Assembly (NCBI GenBank): GCA_026314275.1
Contig: CP111109.1
Span: 2,914,001 to 2,978,000 of the forward strand
DNA from: JAGOEY01 sp017997515
GTDB taxonomy: Bacteria > Pseudomonadota > Gammaproteobacteria > Burkholderiales > Burkholderiaceae_C
Direction of reading: 5' to 3'
DNA length: 64,000 nucleotides
Each line of letters starts with the position of its first letter. Position 1 is the first letter of the stretch. The notes beneath the pieces were generated by a model. The model saw only the letters and a list, made by a program, of their open reading frames with translations, was not told where the DNA came from and searched no databases. Made by a program: the position numbers and the translations under genes. Below are positions 19,185-27,176 of this stretch, piece by piece.

Positions 19185-19798
19185 ATCGCCGCCACATCCA
19201 GGTTGATGGGGAAGTAGTCGCCCGTTGTTTCATCGCGCTTGTAGAAGCGGATGTAAGGCTTGGTGCTGGCAACCTTCATGCTGTCGCCGATGGCGCGCAT
19301 GGCATCCAGCCACTTGGTGTCATCAATATCCAGGCGGCGCAGGCCGAGCACGCGGCCCGTGCTGATCTTGCCCTGCTGGTCTACCTGGAAGGCGTCGTTC
19401 ACCAGCACCTTGATGTTGGCGTTGCTGCCTTTGCTCCAGGACTGGATGCACTCGTCGATCAGTGCCTTGGCCGCCTGCAGGCGCTCATCAAAGGTGATGG
19501 TCTCTTGCATCTGGCGCACGATCTTGTACATGCCGTTAAAGCTGATGAGCGTGACGTTGCCCTTCTTGCCGCCGTGCTTCACGTCGTACTCAGCCAGGCT
19601 GCGATCAATAAACTCGGTCACCGCGTGCATGGCTGCAGTTTTGAAGCCCATCAGTCGGGCGCTTTCGGTCTCGGCCTGTTCACACAGTTCGGTGACCGTC
19701 TTGCTGCGGTCCTTGTCGATTTCCTTGATCTTGGACACGGGTATCAGTGCGCCGTTGGCGTCCTCCCAATAGCCTGGGTGGTTGTTTTTTTCAGTCAT
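19181..19798 (-). CDS. DUF3164 family protein
   Basis: The protein is 205 residues. The start MTEKNNHPGYWEDANGAL and the PVSKIKEIDKDRSKTV segment are typical of DUF3164, which is found almost only in Mu-like phages and prophages next to the transposase genes. Other features seen are a helical middle (residues 35-120) and a C-terminal YIRFYKRDE-TGDYFPINLD strand pair. The family role is not established; its constant place in the early operon suggests replication or transposition. The start at 19798 has GGTAATCACC upstream, a weak site. Confidence 0.85.
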   Translation of the reverse strand: MTEKNNHPGYWEDANGALIPVSKIKEIDKDRSKTVTELCEQAETESARLMGFKTAAMHAVTEFIDRSLAEYDVKHGGKKGNVTLISFNGMYKIVRQMQETITFDERLQAAKALIDECIQSWSKGSNANIKVLVNDAFQVDQQGKISTGRVLGLRRLDIDDTKWLDAMRAIGDSMKVASTKPYIRFYKRDETTGDYFPINLDVAAI

Positions 19799-19819
19799 GG
19801 TGATTACCTTTAAGCGGGA

Positions 19820-20074
19820 TTAATGAAGGGGGACGCCGCTGGGGCGGAGTTGGTTTTGGTTCTGCAAAAGCTCAGTGGCTTTGGTGCTCACCTTTGCAAG
19901 GGCCTGCGGAACACGATCCAACTGGTTTGCCCAATCGGCGCAGTTCAGATAGGTGCTCAACACCGCGTTGAGAACTACCGAGGGGTCGCAATTCCGGTGC
20001 TGAGCGATAACGACCATCAGGGCATGCATCAGCGCTCCGACCTGGTCAATCTCTTCAGGGGTGTGCGCGCTCAT
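19820..20074 (-). CDS. Small helical early protein
   Basis: The protein is 84 residues, starting at 20074 within the stop of the upstream gene. It is predicted mostly helical (EEIDQVGALMHALMVVIAQ, VVLNAVLSTYLNCADW). There is no motif. A 21-bp gap separates it from the DUF3164 gene, one of the few non-overlaps in this operon. Confidence 0.6.
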   Translation of the reverse strand: MSAHTPEEIDQVGALMHALMVVIAQHRNCDPSVVLNAVLSTYLNCADWANQLDRVPQALAKVSTKATELLQNQNQLRPSGVPLH

Positions 20075-20502
20075 ACAACGTCACTCCGAAACGCACGGCG
20101 GTTACCCATGTGCAGGCTGGGCTTGGCGGCGTAGTCCAGGGCACCAGGGCGTGCCACCGACCAGTCGGGGGCATACGCTGGGCCCGACATGCAGTTGTGG
20201 CGACGCGGCGGTGTGATGCCTGGCGGTGGCTTGGGTGCTTGCGGCACCGGCTGTGGCCCGGCCATCCAGTGAATGGTGTCTTTGATCAGCACGCGGTGAA
20301 GGTGTCCGACCTCGCGCAGCTTGAGTAGTCGGCGTTGCAAGCCGTTCAGTTCGGCGTCGTCGCTGTAGCCGTCGATGTGCAGCAGGGCCTTGCCGATGTC
20401 GCGCAGGTCGCAGGGGCCGTAGTCTTCGACGTGCTGCACGATGGCCTTGGTGATGGGCGAGAGCAGCTCACCCTTGGGGGTTTTGATGGTTTCGAGATTC
20501 AT
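20071..20502 (-). CDS. Early protein with winged-helix-like fold
   Basis: The protein is 143 residues from the ATG at 20502, which overlaps the upstream stop; the longer frame to 20736 lies within the neighbour. Residues 10-75 (ITKAIVQHVEDYGPCDLRDI, LQRRLLKLREVGHLHRVL) look like a winged helix of the kind used by replication or regulator proteins. A proline-rich linker (PQPVPQAPKPPPGITPP) follows, then a basic tail. DNA binding is inferred only from this fold impression. Confidence 0.6.
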   Translation of the reverse strand: MNLETIKTPKGELLSPITKAIVQHVEDYGPCDLRDIGKALLHIDGYSDDAELNGLQRRLLKLREVGHLHRVLIKDTIHWMAGPQPVPQAPKPPPGITPPRRHNCMSGPAYAPDWSVARPGALDYAAKPSLHMGNRRAFRSDVV

Positions 20503-20771
20503 TTCAGGGCCTGGGCGGTGGTAGTTACAGGGGCGGACTTGGACAAGAGGGACAGGCCGGGCAAGGGCTTGCAGTCGGGGGTGACGGCATAGGAGGTGCC
20601 GAGACGCTCCAGGAAGCTGCCTTTGCGCAGTGCTTCCAGGTAGGCCAGGATTTCCACCTGGGCGAACGTGGGACGCCAGTAGTGGGTGAGCTGCGATGCA
20701 GTCCACCAGCCGCCGTCGTTGCGCACCATCAGCCACAGTGCGCGGGCGCTGGCATCGAGTGCGTTACCCAT
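20499..20771 (-). CDS. Small winged-helix-like early protein
   Basis: The protein is 90 residues from the ATG at 20771. DASARALWLMVRNDGGWWTA, SQLTHYWRPTFAQVEILAYLEAL and GSFLERLGTSYAVT make a helix-turn-helix-wing order. It resembles the next gene in the operon in fold, so the two may be an old duplication. The stop overlaps that next ATG by four bases. It may be a DNA-binding factor; no family name is offered. Confidence 0.6.
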   Translation of the reverse strand: MGNALDASARALWLMVRNDGGWWTASQLTHYWRPTFAQVEILAYLEALRKGSFLERLGTSYAVTPDCKPLPGLSLLSKSAPVTTTAQALK

Positions 20772-20970
20772 GGCACGCTCCTTTAACAGCGACCAGGCGG
20801 GGCACGGCAGCACCAGTGAAGTCGATGTAATCGCGCCAGGCGTCATAGATCGCCATGCGGCGGGCCACGCCGTAGACCCGCTGGATGCGCCGCGCCCGGC
20901 GTGTAATCCAGGCCAGCGGTGGGCGCACGTAAACGGACTTGCGGCTAGGCAACAGAAGAACGTTGTTCAT
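20764..20970 (-). CDS. Small basic early protein
   Basis: The protein is 68 residues with eleven arginines (ITRRARRIQRVYGVARRM) and ends in VKGACHG. It overlaps both neighbours by a few bases, which supports translation. The basic central helix may bind nucleic acid. No family recognised. Confidence 0.55.
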   Translation of the reverse strand: MNNVLLLPSRKSVYVRPPLAWITRRARRIQRVYGVARRMAIYDAWRDYIDFTGAAVPRLVAVKGACHG

Positions 20971-21194
20971 GACAAGGCCTTCCAGAAAGCTGCGGCGCGT
21001 ACTTCGGCGTTGTGCTGCTTGACGGCGAGAACACCCAGCTCAGTCTTCAGGCTGGTGATGTAGGCACGGTGCAGCTCGTTTTCACGGTCGATGGACTGAC
21101 GCACGTACGCGAGGCGGCGGGCAATACGGGCCTGGCGGGCGACGTGGGCGAATGCCACGGGGCCACCGAAGAACAGTGCGCGGACAAGATTCAT
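20967..21194 (-). CDS. Small helical early protein
   Basis: The protein is 75 residues from the ATG at 21194, which overlaps the stop of the upstream gene; the longer frame to 21365 lies wholly within that gene. The sequence is a long amphipathic helix (ARIARRLAYVRQSIDRENEL, LKTELGVLAVKQHNAEVRAA) that could form a coiled coil. Its function is unknown. Confidence 0.55.
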   Translation of the reverse strand: MNLVRALFFGGPVAFAHVARQARIARRLAYVRQSIDRENELHRAYITSLKTELGVLAVKQHNAEVRAAAFWKALS

Positions 21195-21631
21195 GGGGCC
21201 TCCAAAGGGGTTATGGGGATGACAGGGGCGGAAGGGCGGGGCTTGGCTTCGCGGGCCGTTGGCGGAGCGCTGGCGGCTTTGTGGGGGCACGCGCGACAGG
21301 CTTGCCAGTGCTGCATGTCGCGGGGGCTGCCCGTGGGCGCGGAGCGATGGGCAAAGGCGCGGCATTCCTCTGCCGTCACGTAGACATCAGGGCCGCACGA
21401 TTCACCGGTCAGGTGGGGGCAGACGTAACGGCCAAACGTGTGCGTGACACGCTCGGCAATGCGATCTGTGCTGGCCTCGCCTGTGCCGTATTTGCCGGAT
21501 GCGTTGAGTACCTGGCTCAAGGCAGCAGGGCTGATGCCGAGCTGCACAGCGACCTTGCTGCGGGGCGTGCCGCTGCAGCGTGACAGCAGCAGCAAGAACC
21601 AGGACTCGGACATGTAGGAGCGCTGGCTCAT
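21191..21631 (-). CDS. Helix-turn-helix protein with cysteine-rich tail
   Basis: The protein is 146 residues from the ATG at 21631, overlapping the upstream stop. An HTH is visible at about residues 22-42 (SKVAVQLGISPAALSQVLN). The rest has six cysteines (YVCPHLTGESCG, EECRAF, CRACPH) and could hold a metal. It is probably a phage regulator that acts on early genes or a host target. The C-terminal part is basic and proline rich. Confidence 0.7.
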   Translation of the reverse strand: MSQRSYMSESWFLLLLSRCSGTPRSKVAVQLGISPAALSQVLNASGKYGTGEASTDRIAERVTHTFGRYVCPHLTGESCGPDVYVTAEECRAFAHRSAPTGSPRDMQHWQACRACPHKAASAPPTAREAKPRPSAPVIPITPLEAP

Positions 21632-22242
21632 GCCGCACCTCCTGCTACCTGTACTGCCAGTTTGGGTGGCAGGTTGCCAATGTCCTTGACCAGGACGTAG
21701 CGCTTGAACCGGTTGATCCTGCGTGCACTCACCTCGATGGCATCGGGCCGGGCCTTCTCCCATTCGATCAAGTACTGGCTGATCACACGCTCCATACGGG
21801 CTACGTCATCACCAGCATCCGCCAGCACGCTGGCCGCATCTTGGGCGGTGAGGGCCTGTCGTATACGCAGCAGGGCCCAGGCACGGTTGCGCAGTGCACC
21901 TGGGTTGACGCGATGGGCGTTGTGTTGTTTGGCCGCTGAGGAGTGGGCTTGTGATGCCTGCTCGAGTTGGGCAGCCTTGCATGCGGTCACGCCATCAGCG
22001 GTCAGTGACCACAGCAGCACAGGGTTGGTCGGGCGGCGCACGCCAGGTGTTGCCGGTGCTGGAGCAACCGTCAACAAGCCACCGCGTTGCATTGCTTCGC
22101 AGGCTGTGCGGGCCGTCCGTGGCGTGCGCAGCTCTGGTGCCCATTCGAGCAACTCAGCAGCCGTGAACGGGCGTGGCTTGCGGCACCGCACTCGACCCAG
22201 CACCGCCAGCACAATCGGCATGAACCAAAAGCCTTTGGTCAT
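21628..22242 (-). CDS. Early protein, function unknown (possible DNA-binding)
   Basis: The protein is 204 residues, starting at 22242 inside the MuB stop. The first 80 residues (TAAELLEWAPELRTPRTART, CEAMQRGGLLTVA, LLWSLTADGVTACK) look like a winged-helix domain. The second half is helical (LRIRQALTAQDAASVLADAG, VISQYLIEWEKAR) with a C-terminal basic strand (RRINRFKRYVLVKDIG). It is next to MuB, so a replication or regulation role is likely. No named family. Confidence 0.65.
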   Translation of the reverse strand: MTKGFWFMPIVLAVLGRVRCRKPRPFTAAELLEWAPELRTPRTARTACEAMQRGGLLTVAPAPATPGVRRPTNPVLLWSLTADGVTACKAAQLEQASQAHSSAAKQHNAHRVNPGALRNRAWALLRIRQALTAQDAASVLADAGDDVARMERVISQYLIEWEKARPDAIEVSARRINRFKRYVLVKDIGNLPPKLAVQVAGGAA

Positions 22243-22976
22243 TCAGCACCTCGCGTGCGGCCCAGCTGCTGGCCGTTGAACTCGGTGCAAAGGGGCTTGC
22301 CTTTGATGTGCGCGGCGGTGACCTTGGCCCAGCTATTGGCCTGCGCCCATTGTTCGATGTTGGCGATGGCTCCGAGCACCAGGCGCATGCGCCCACTGCT
22401 TTGAGCCAGCAGCTCGGGCAGTACGTCGTCATCCATGGGCACTTCGCTTTTGGCCGTGACCGTAGCTTTTACGTCTGCCAGGGACAGGGGCAGCAGCTCG
22501 ACCACTTTGGCAACTCGGCTGGCGATGTGGCCATGTCGTGCCACTTTCATCGGGAAGTGCTCCATGCCGACCAGGAAGCACATGGTGCCGGTCAGGTCGG
22601 TGATGTCGCGGATGACTTCGAGCAAGGTGGCTGTGCTGCCCACCAGGAAGTCCGCTTCATCCACGATCATGGGCACCATGTTCACGGCCAGCTTGCCGAT
22701 GATGCGGGCCTGTACCTCCTGGTTGCGGCCTGATTTGGAAAGCCCCATTTTTTCGGCCAGTTCGTCCAGCAGGGCGCGCTTTGTCCAGGTGACTTTGGCC
22801 CGTACAAACACCCAGCCGGAATCTGCTGCCCAGCGCTCGGTCAACTCCGACTTACCAATGCCAAAGTGCCCTTTGACCAGCACCAGTCCTGCCTCGCGTG
22901 CACCTCGGCGTTCGACCAGCTTCTGTGCTTCGGCCAGCCGTTTAAAGTTCTCAGTTTTGACAAATCCACGTTTCAT
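22239..22976 (-). CDS. MuB-like AAA+ target-selection ATPase
   Basis: MuB binds target DNA with ATP, activates MuA and gives target immunity. Here the protein is 245 residues from the ATG at 22976, which has GGAG eight bases upstream; the frame is open to 23018. Walker A is GHFGIGKS (36-43) and Walker B is MIVDEAD (103-109). A sensor-like LVGMEHFP follows. Mu MuB is 312 residues; this protein lacks its N-terminal HTH region and matches the shorter MuB form. It directly follows the transposase gene, with 63 bp between them. Confidence 0.9.
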   Translation of the reverse strand: MKRGFVKTENFKRLAEAQKLVERRGAREAGLVLVKGHFGIGKSELTERWAADSGWVFVRAKVTWTKRALLDELAEKMGLSKSGRNQEVQARIIGKLAVNMVPMIVDEADFLVGSTATLLEVIRDITDLTGTMCFLVGMEHFPMKVARHGHIASRVAKVVELLPLSLADVKATVTAKSEVPMDDDVLPELLAQSSGRMRLVLGAIANIEQWAQANSWAKVTAAHIKGKPLCTEFNGQQLGRTRGAE

Positions 22977-23039
22977 TTCATAATCTCCATCGCTGACAGT
23001 TCCAAAAAACTCACGCACGCTCTGTGACGGTTGCAGCCG

Positions 23040-25253
23040 TCACAGGGCACTCTTAAAACCGGGCTCTTCGCCCACTTCCGACCAGCCCAAACCCCTTGCG
23101 GCGTAGTAGTCGGCCAATCCCTCGTAGTCATCGCCTTCCACGTACTGGCGCAGCCATGCGCCGTCTTCTGCTGTCCATTGGTCGCGGTGAGCCATCAACC
23201 ACTCGTAGCGGTCGCTGTGGGCTTCAAAGAAGAAAGGTCTGCCCGATGCGGCTTGCGCCGCATCGCTCGTAGAGGCGGGGGAGGTAGTGGCGTCAAGCAC
23301 CTCCACGGTGGTTGCCAGCACGTTGCGCATGCTGGCAATCGGCAGAAAAACTGGGGCAGGCTGTACGGTGGGCTGCAGCTCGCGCAGAGCCAGCTCGATT
23401 TGCTGCTCGCGCAGCTTGACGCGGGCGGCGGCACGCTTTTCTTTCGCCATATCGATGACCGGGCGGGCGAAGAACTCACGGCGGCTGGCTTCGAACTTGG
23501 CCTCGCAGACGTATTCGCCGTCGAGCGTGTAGACCAGGACAAAACTGGGGTCGTGGATGTCATACCGCACGCTCACCTCGCGCCCGTCCACATCGCGGCG
23601 CATCAGGTCGGTCGAGGCATAGGTCTGGTTAAAGAAAGTGACCTGCCCGCGCTTGGCAGTGCGCAGCACGGCGGGCATAAACATCATGCGCAGCTCAAGC
23701 GCGGAGAGCGTGACTTGCTCTTCTGGCTTGATCTTGGCCGCCCAGGCTTCGGCGGGCGTCATGTGCTTGCCGTCTGCCCGCTTGGGCAGGCTGCGGTGGC
23801 GGTGCTCGTGGTTGTATTCGTGCACCGCCTGTATGACGGCGTCGATGAACTGTTGCCAAGTGGGTACCTTGGCGCTGAGCACCACGACCTCGCCCGTCTG
23901 TTCGCCCTTGCGCACGGCACGCTGCTCTTTCGCCAGCTCCGCCGCCACCTTTCGGAAAGTGCCGCCGTCCACATCCTTGCCCTGGTAGGTGCCAAACTGG
24001 CGGGCCAGGTTGATACCCAGTGTCTGGTGCACCCGCTCCACAATGCCGTGGCCCTGTGGTTTGCCGGGAATGCCGGTGCGGTGGTCGATGCCCAGGCGGG
24101 CGCAGAAACCATCAATGGGGCAGTCCATCTGCTTGGCCGTTTCGCCAGCGCCGTTGTCACCGTACAAGATGGCAGGCACACCCCACTGGGCCACGCCGTG
24201 GCGCAGGGCATCGCCGACTGCGCGCACGTTTTCACTCAAGTTGGCAGACCAGCCGGTGACCATGCGGGCGCTTGCGTCGATGCAGATGGTCAGCTCGGGC
24301 GCAAAGGGCGCACCGTGGTCAGGGTGGCGCACCTTGGCCTTCAGGGTGTGTCCGTCGATCAGCCACACGTCATTGGGCTCCAGCATGGTGGTGTCGCGGT
24401 GCTTGAACGGGAGCTTTGCATCGCGCTGCGCGCCGGGGGCGTGGCGGGCTTTGATCAGCTCAACGCTGGCTTTTGCGGATGTGCCCAGCTTGTCCAAGGC
24501 GCGGCGGGCGCGGCTGTAGAGCGCACGCCAGGTATCAAAGTCCCGGCCCAATTGGCGTGTGACTTCTTTGGCTGCTCCGGAGAGCTTGCGGAAGCGGGCA
24601 TCGCGGCTGTGGAACAGCCCGAGCACAGCCATCACGTCTTGTTCCAACTCTGTCACTGCAGCAGCGGGAGCCTCGGCAGGCAGCAGACCCCACCAGCCTT
24701 GGGCGCGGTAGATACCCATGTAACGCTCGAGCGTGCGGGCGCTGACCTGGTCGGCGCGGGCGCGCTGGTTGGCGGCGCGGGCTGTAGCCTGCAGGGCTTT
24801 GTCGGCCTGGCCGCTTGCCAGCTGCAGCGCTACCGTGGCGCATGCCCGTTTGATGCCATGCAGCGGCTCCAAGTCCAGCACCATGTTGACCAACACCATG
24901 CGGGCATCAGCGCAGGCTTTTTCGTGCAGGCTTGGGGGGCGGCGTGGGGGTGGCTCCGGCGTTGGCGCAAGTGGGGCTGGCAGCGGAGCCTCGGGCGGGG
25001 CGAACGACCTTACCGGGGCAGGCTCGGCCAAGGCCATCGCCGCGTTGCCTGCCTGGGCGACCTTGTTTAAAGCAAGGGCGTTGCGGGTTTCTGCTGGGAG
25101 TGCGGTGCAGTCGTATTCGAGACCGCCGCCACCTTCGCGGCCCACGCGTTGCTGGCTCGGAATGCCAAGGCGGGTGAGCTTGTCACGGGCCGCACGCCCG
25201 GTCATTTCAAAGCCAGGCAAGCCCGCAAGTTCACGTGCGGTGAGCCAGCTCAT
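23040..25253 (-). CDS. MuA-like DDE transposase
   Basis: The protein is 737 residues (Mu MuA 663) and drives integration and replicative transposition of the prophage. The N-terminal HTH of MuA type is at about residues 1-60 (SWLTARELAGLPGFEMTGRA). A proline-rich linker follows (80-108), then an HTH DNA-binding part (115-250). The catalytic core is complete: D300 (VWLIDGHT), D366 (ILYGDNGAGE) and E406 (HGIVERVHQ). Mu transposase C-terminal beta-barrel and basic helix follow (about 520-650), with an extra C-terminal acidic, tryptophan-rich tail (about 670-737). The start at 25253 overlaps the ner-like stop by four bases. Confidence 0.95.
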   Translation of the reverse strand: MSWLTARELAGLPGFEMTGRAARDKLTRLGIPSQQRVGREGGGGLEYDCTALPAETRNALALNKVAQAGNAAMALAEPAPVRSFAPPEAPLPAPLAPTPEPPPRRPPSLHEKACADARMVLVNMVLDLEPLHGIKRACATVALQLASGQADKALQATARAANQRARADQVSARTLERYMGIYRAQGWWGLLPAEAPAAAVTELEQDVMAVLGLFHSRDARFRKLSGAAKEVTRQLGRDFDTWRALYSRARRALDKLGTSAKASVELIKARHAPGAQRDAKLPFKHRDTTMLEPNDVWLIDGHTLKAKVRHPDHGAPFAPELTICIDASARMVTGWSANLSENVRAVGDALRHGVAQWGVPAILYGDNGAGETAKQMDCPIDGFCARLGIDHRTGIPGKPQGHGIVERVHQTLGINLARQFGTYQGKDVDGGTFRKVAAELAKEQRAVRKGEQTGEVVVLSAKVPTWQQFIDAVIQAVHEYNHEHRHRSLPKRADGKHMTPAEAWAAKIKPEEQVTLSALELRMMFMPAVLRTAKRGQVTFFNQTYASTDLMRRDVDGREVSVRYDIHDPSFVLVYTLDGEYVCEAKFEASRREFFARPVIDMAKEKRAAARVKLREQQIELALRELQPTVQPAPVFLPIASMRNVLATTVEVLDATTSPASTSDAAQAASGRPFFFEAHSDRYEWLMAHRDQWTAEDGAWLRQYVEGDDYEGLADYYAARGLGWSEVGEEPGFKSAL

Positions 25254-25489
25254 ACGGCTGCTCCGGTGACTGCTTTCATGCGACGCAGGACCGGTTTGTT
25301 CTTGGGAGGCCAGATCGCAGCTACTGGTTTACCAATGACCTGCGCAATGCGTATCTGAATACGGGCGGACTTTGCGTTTCCATTGATGACGTGGGACACC
25401 ATGGAACGAGAGACACCCTCTTCTTCGGCAATCGCTGTGGGCGTTATGCCCTTCATACGAATTGCAGCTTTGATTTCCTCTGGATGCAT
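25250..25489 (-). CDS. ner: Ner/Nlp-family early regulator
   Basis: The protein is 79 residues, the usual size of Ner. The HTH is ITPTAIAEEEGVSRSMVSHV (start residue 15), followed by IAQVIGKPVAAIWPPK, a typical Nlp/Ner ending. In Mu, Ner dampens early transcription and blocks repressor transcription in the lytic phase. It is the first gene of the leftward early operon and faces the repressor across a 112-bp operator region. Confidence 0.88.
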   Translation of the reverse strand: MHPEEIKAAIRMKGITPTAIAEEEGVSRSMVSHVINGNAKSARIQIRIAQVIGKPVAAIWPPKNKPVLRRMKAVTGAAV

Positions 25490-25501
25490 GCTCTGTTACC
25501 C

Positions 25502-25574
25502 TTCGACTCAACTTGTTTAGTTCGCAGCTTGAATTTGCTGCGTTGAGTCGAATTATGGTGCGGATTTCCGCACC
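25502..25574. promoter_or_regulatory. Repressor/early operator region with two perfect dyads
   Basis: TTCGACTCAAC (25502-25512) is repeated in inverted form as GTTGAGTCGAA (25542-25552), 29 bp apart. An 18-base palindrome GGTGCGGATTTCCGCACC lies at 25557-25574. The leftward strand has TTGCAA and TAATTC 19 bp apart with the palindrome in the spacer, and may be the early promoter. TTGAAT at 25530 could start a rightward repressor promoter. These dyads are the expected sites for the XRE repressor and Ner. Confidence 0.65.
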
Positions 25575-25601
25575 TTGCAATAGCCAGGTGAGGATATTTG
25601 C

Positions 25602-26039
25602 ATGATTGGAAGTCGTTTAAAAGAAGAGCGGGAGCGGTTGGGGGTAACTCAACCCTTGTTCGCTGAGGCTGCGGATGCAAAGAAGCGAACGCTGATCGAC
25701 TGGGAAAAAGGGGTTTCGTCTCCCACCGCTCTTCAGCTTTCGTCGCTAGCAACGGTTGGAGTTGATGTGCTCTATGTCGTCACGGGGCAGCGCAGCCAAT
25801 CGATACCAGCCCAAGCTGCCCTACCACGTGAGCAGCAGCTGCTGCTCAATTGCTATGCGGTGTGCAACGCGGCGGCAAAAAAGCACTTGTTGCAAACAGC
25901 GGCATTCCTGGCATCGGGCTCGAAGCCGGGAGAGTCGAATTCGACCATTGTTCGGGTAAGTGGTGAGGGCAATGTCGCAGCAGGACGTGATGTGATGCAG
26001 CAGGCAAAGACACCAGCCAAAAAGGCTAAGACGGTCTAG
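25602..26039 (+). CDS. XRE-family prophage repressor with GRDV-motif tail
   Basis: The protein is 145 residues and probably keeps the early operon off in the lysogen. The N-terminal HTH is GSRLKEERERLGVTQPLFAE (residues 3-22) through WEKGVSSPTALQLSSLA. The middle (75-115) is helical. The tail carries TIVRVSGEGNVAAGRDV (about 118-134), a motif that recurs at the start of the next protein. The start at 25602 has GAGGAT upstream. It does not contain a peptidase S24 domain, so RecA-driven self-cleavage is not expected. Confidence 0.85.
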   Translation: MIGSRLKEERERLGVTQPLFAEAADAKKRTLIDWEKGVSSPTALQLSSLATVGVDVLYVVTGQRSQSIPAQAALPREQQLLLNCYAVCNAAAKKHLLQTAAFLASGSKPGESNSTIVRVSGEGNVAAGRDVMQQAKTPAKKAKTV

Positions 26040-26065
26040 CAATCGGATACGGGAGAGAGGAAAAG

Positions 26066-26593
26066 ATGGGACAGGTTATTCACATCAATGGCTCGGGGCA
26101 TGTCGTGGCAGGACGCGACGTTATAAATGTTCAAAAGCCACCGATCATTCGAAACACCATACAACCGGGCCCCGAGCACATCGACGACGAACAGCGTCGC
26201 GCGATATTTGATCTGCGTATCGAATGGGTGGCCTTGCACAACGCCCTCAAGAAAAAACCATTGACGGATGCAGCGGCGTGGGGTCGTATCAACAAGGTGG
26301 CAGGGAGTACCTCGTATCACTTGATTCGACAGGACATGTTTGATGTGGTGGTGGTGTTTGTTCGGCGCGAGATGGCTATGCTGCGAAGCATGAAATCCGC
26401 ACCGTCCAAGGACGATCAGTGGAGGAACAAGCGTATCGCCGCGATCAAGCTGCGGAGTCGCAACCAGCTGACCGATCCGGATGCATATCGTCCGTACATA
26501 TTGAAGAACTTCAAAGCTAAATCACTCACAGATCTGGCGACTGATGAGCTGCAGAGAACCTACAGCTACATCATGGCTAAGAAGGCAGTTTGA
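26066..26593 (+). CDS. ORF6C-like protein with N-terminal GRDV motif
   Basis: The protein is 175 residues. AGAGAGGAAAAG precedes the ATG at 26066. Residues 3-18 read VIHINGSGHVVAGRDV, matching the tail of the repressor encoded just upstream. Residues 40-105 (RRAIFDLRIEWVALHNAL, WGRINKVAGSTSYHLI, FDVVVVFVRREMAML) resemble the ORF6C domain found in phage antirepressors. A second helical basic part follows. It may interact with the repressor and change the lysis-lysogeny choice; this is inferred from the shared motif and the neighbour. Confidence 0.6.
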   Translation: MGQVIHINGSGHVVAGRDVINVQKPPIIRNTIQPGPEHIDDEQRRAIFDLRIEWVALHNALKKKPLTDAAAWGRINKVAGSTSYHLIRQDMFDVVVVFVRREMAMLRSMKSAPSKDDQWRNKRIAAIKLRSRNQLTDPDAYRPYILKNFKAKSLTDLATDELQRTYSYIMAKKAV

Positions 26594-26606
26594 AGTTCGC
26601 AAACGA

Positions 26607-27050
26607 ATGGGGTTCTCTCTCTTTATCCTTGCAGTTGTCGTGGGCGCTGTGGTTTGGGCAATCATCGTTGCCAGCAAGCCAAAAGCGACGAGCCATCCGG
26701 CCAATTTTCAATCTGATGTTGCGCCTTACAAAAGCAGCGACCGCGACGCGATCATCGCGATGATTTCCAGTGCAAGAGATCCGGAAGAAAAGGAGCATTG
26801 GCACCTTCTCTTGGTTGAAATTGATCTTGCAAAGCTAGCTCAGCAAGGTTGCCAAACAGTTCAGTTGTCTGCGGGCATGGATAAGAGCCGACTGTGCCCA
26901 GCTTGCAGAGTGCTGGATCAATCGATCATCAGTGTTCACGCAGGGGCGCGGGCGGTGATGCCTATGAATTGCACATGCAAACGCAAAGGACAGTTGTACG
27001 TTTCAGGATGGATCAAGCGTTCGGATGGTTCCGGCTACGTTGATTGGTGA
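26607..27050 (+). CDS. Membrane-anchored protein with zinc-ribbon-like end
   Basis: The protein is 147 residues from the ATG at 26607; the frame is open further upstream but that part overlaps the previous gene. One transmembrane helix is at about 4-22 (LFILAVVVGAVVWAIIV). The soluble part ends with LCPACRVLDQ and NCTCKRKG, a CxxC...CxC set with an intervening histidine. This layout recalls the CxxC-D-H-C end of MuF-like proteins but is too short to name. Base content is lower in GC than the neighbours, suggesting acquired cargo. Confidence 0.6.
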   Translation: MGFSLFILAVVVGAVVWAIIVASKPKATSHPANFQSDVAPYKSSDRDAIIAMISSARDPEEKEHWHLLLVEIDLAKLAQQGCQTVQLSAGMDKSRLCPACRVLDQSIISVHAGARAVMPMNCTCKRKGQLYVSGWIKRSDGSGYVDW

Positions 27051-27090
27051 TTTTGTCGGTGGGGTCTTGATTGACCTCTATGACAGCCCC

Positions 27091-27152
27091 GTGCTAATCT
27101 AAAAAGCACCACTCCACACATCAGGCCAGCACACGCTGGCCTTATTCTTTTG
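27091..27152 (+). promoter_or_regulatory. Late element copy A, before lysis operon
   Basis: GTGCTAATCTAAAAAGCAC (27091-27109) holds the dyad GTGCT/AGCAC. After 14 bp follows the hairpin GGCCAGC-ACAC-GCTGGCC (27124-27141) with TTATTCTTTT. A near-identical 66-bp copy is at 35344. The two lie exactly in front of the lysis and capsid operons, where Mu has its activator-dependent late promoters. The dyad is a candidate site for the Mor/C-family protein, and the hairpin may end the previous transcript or stabilise the new one. Confidence 0.6.
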
Positions 27153-27176
27153 TGCCCCTGCCGCCAAAGTCGCGGC

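Noticed and set aside
23031..25070. 679-codon plus-strand frame
   Set aside because: It lies antisense to the transposase gene, whose catalytic residues are all clear on the other strand.
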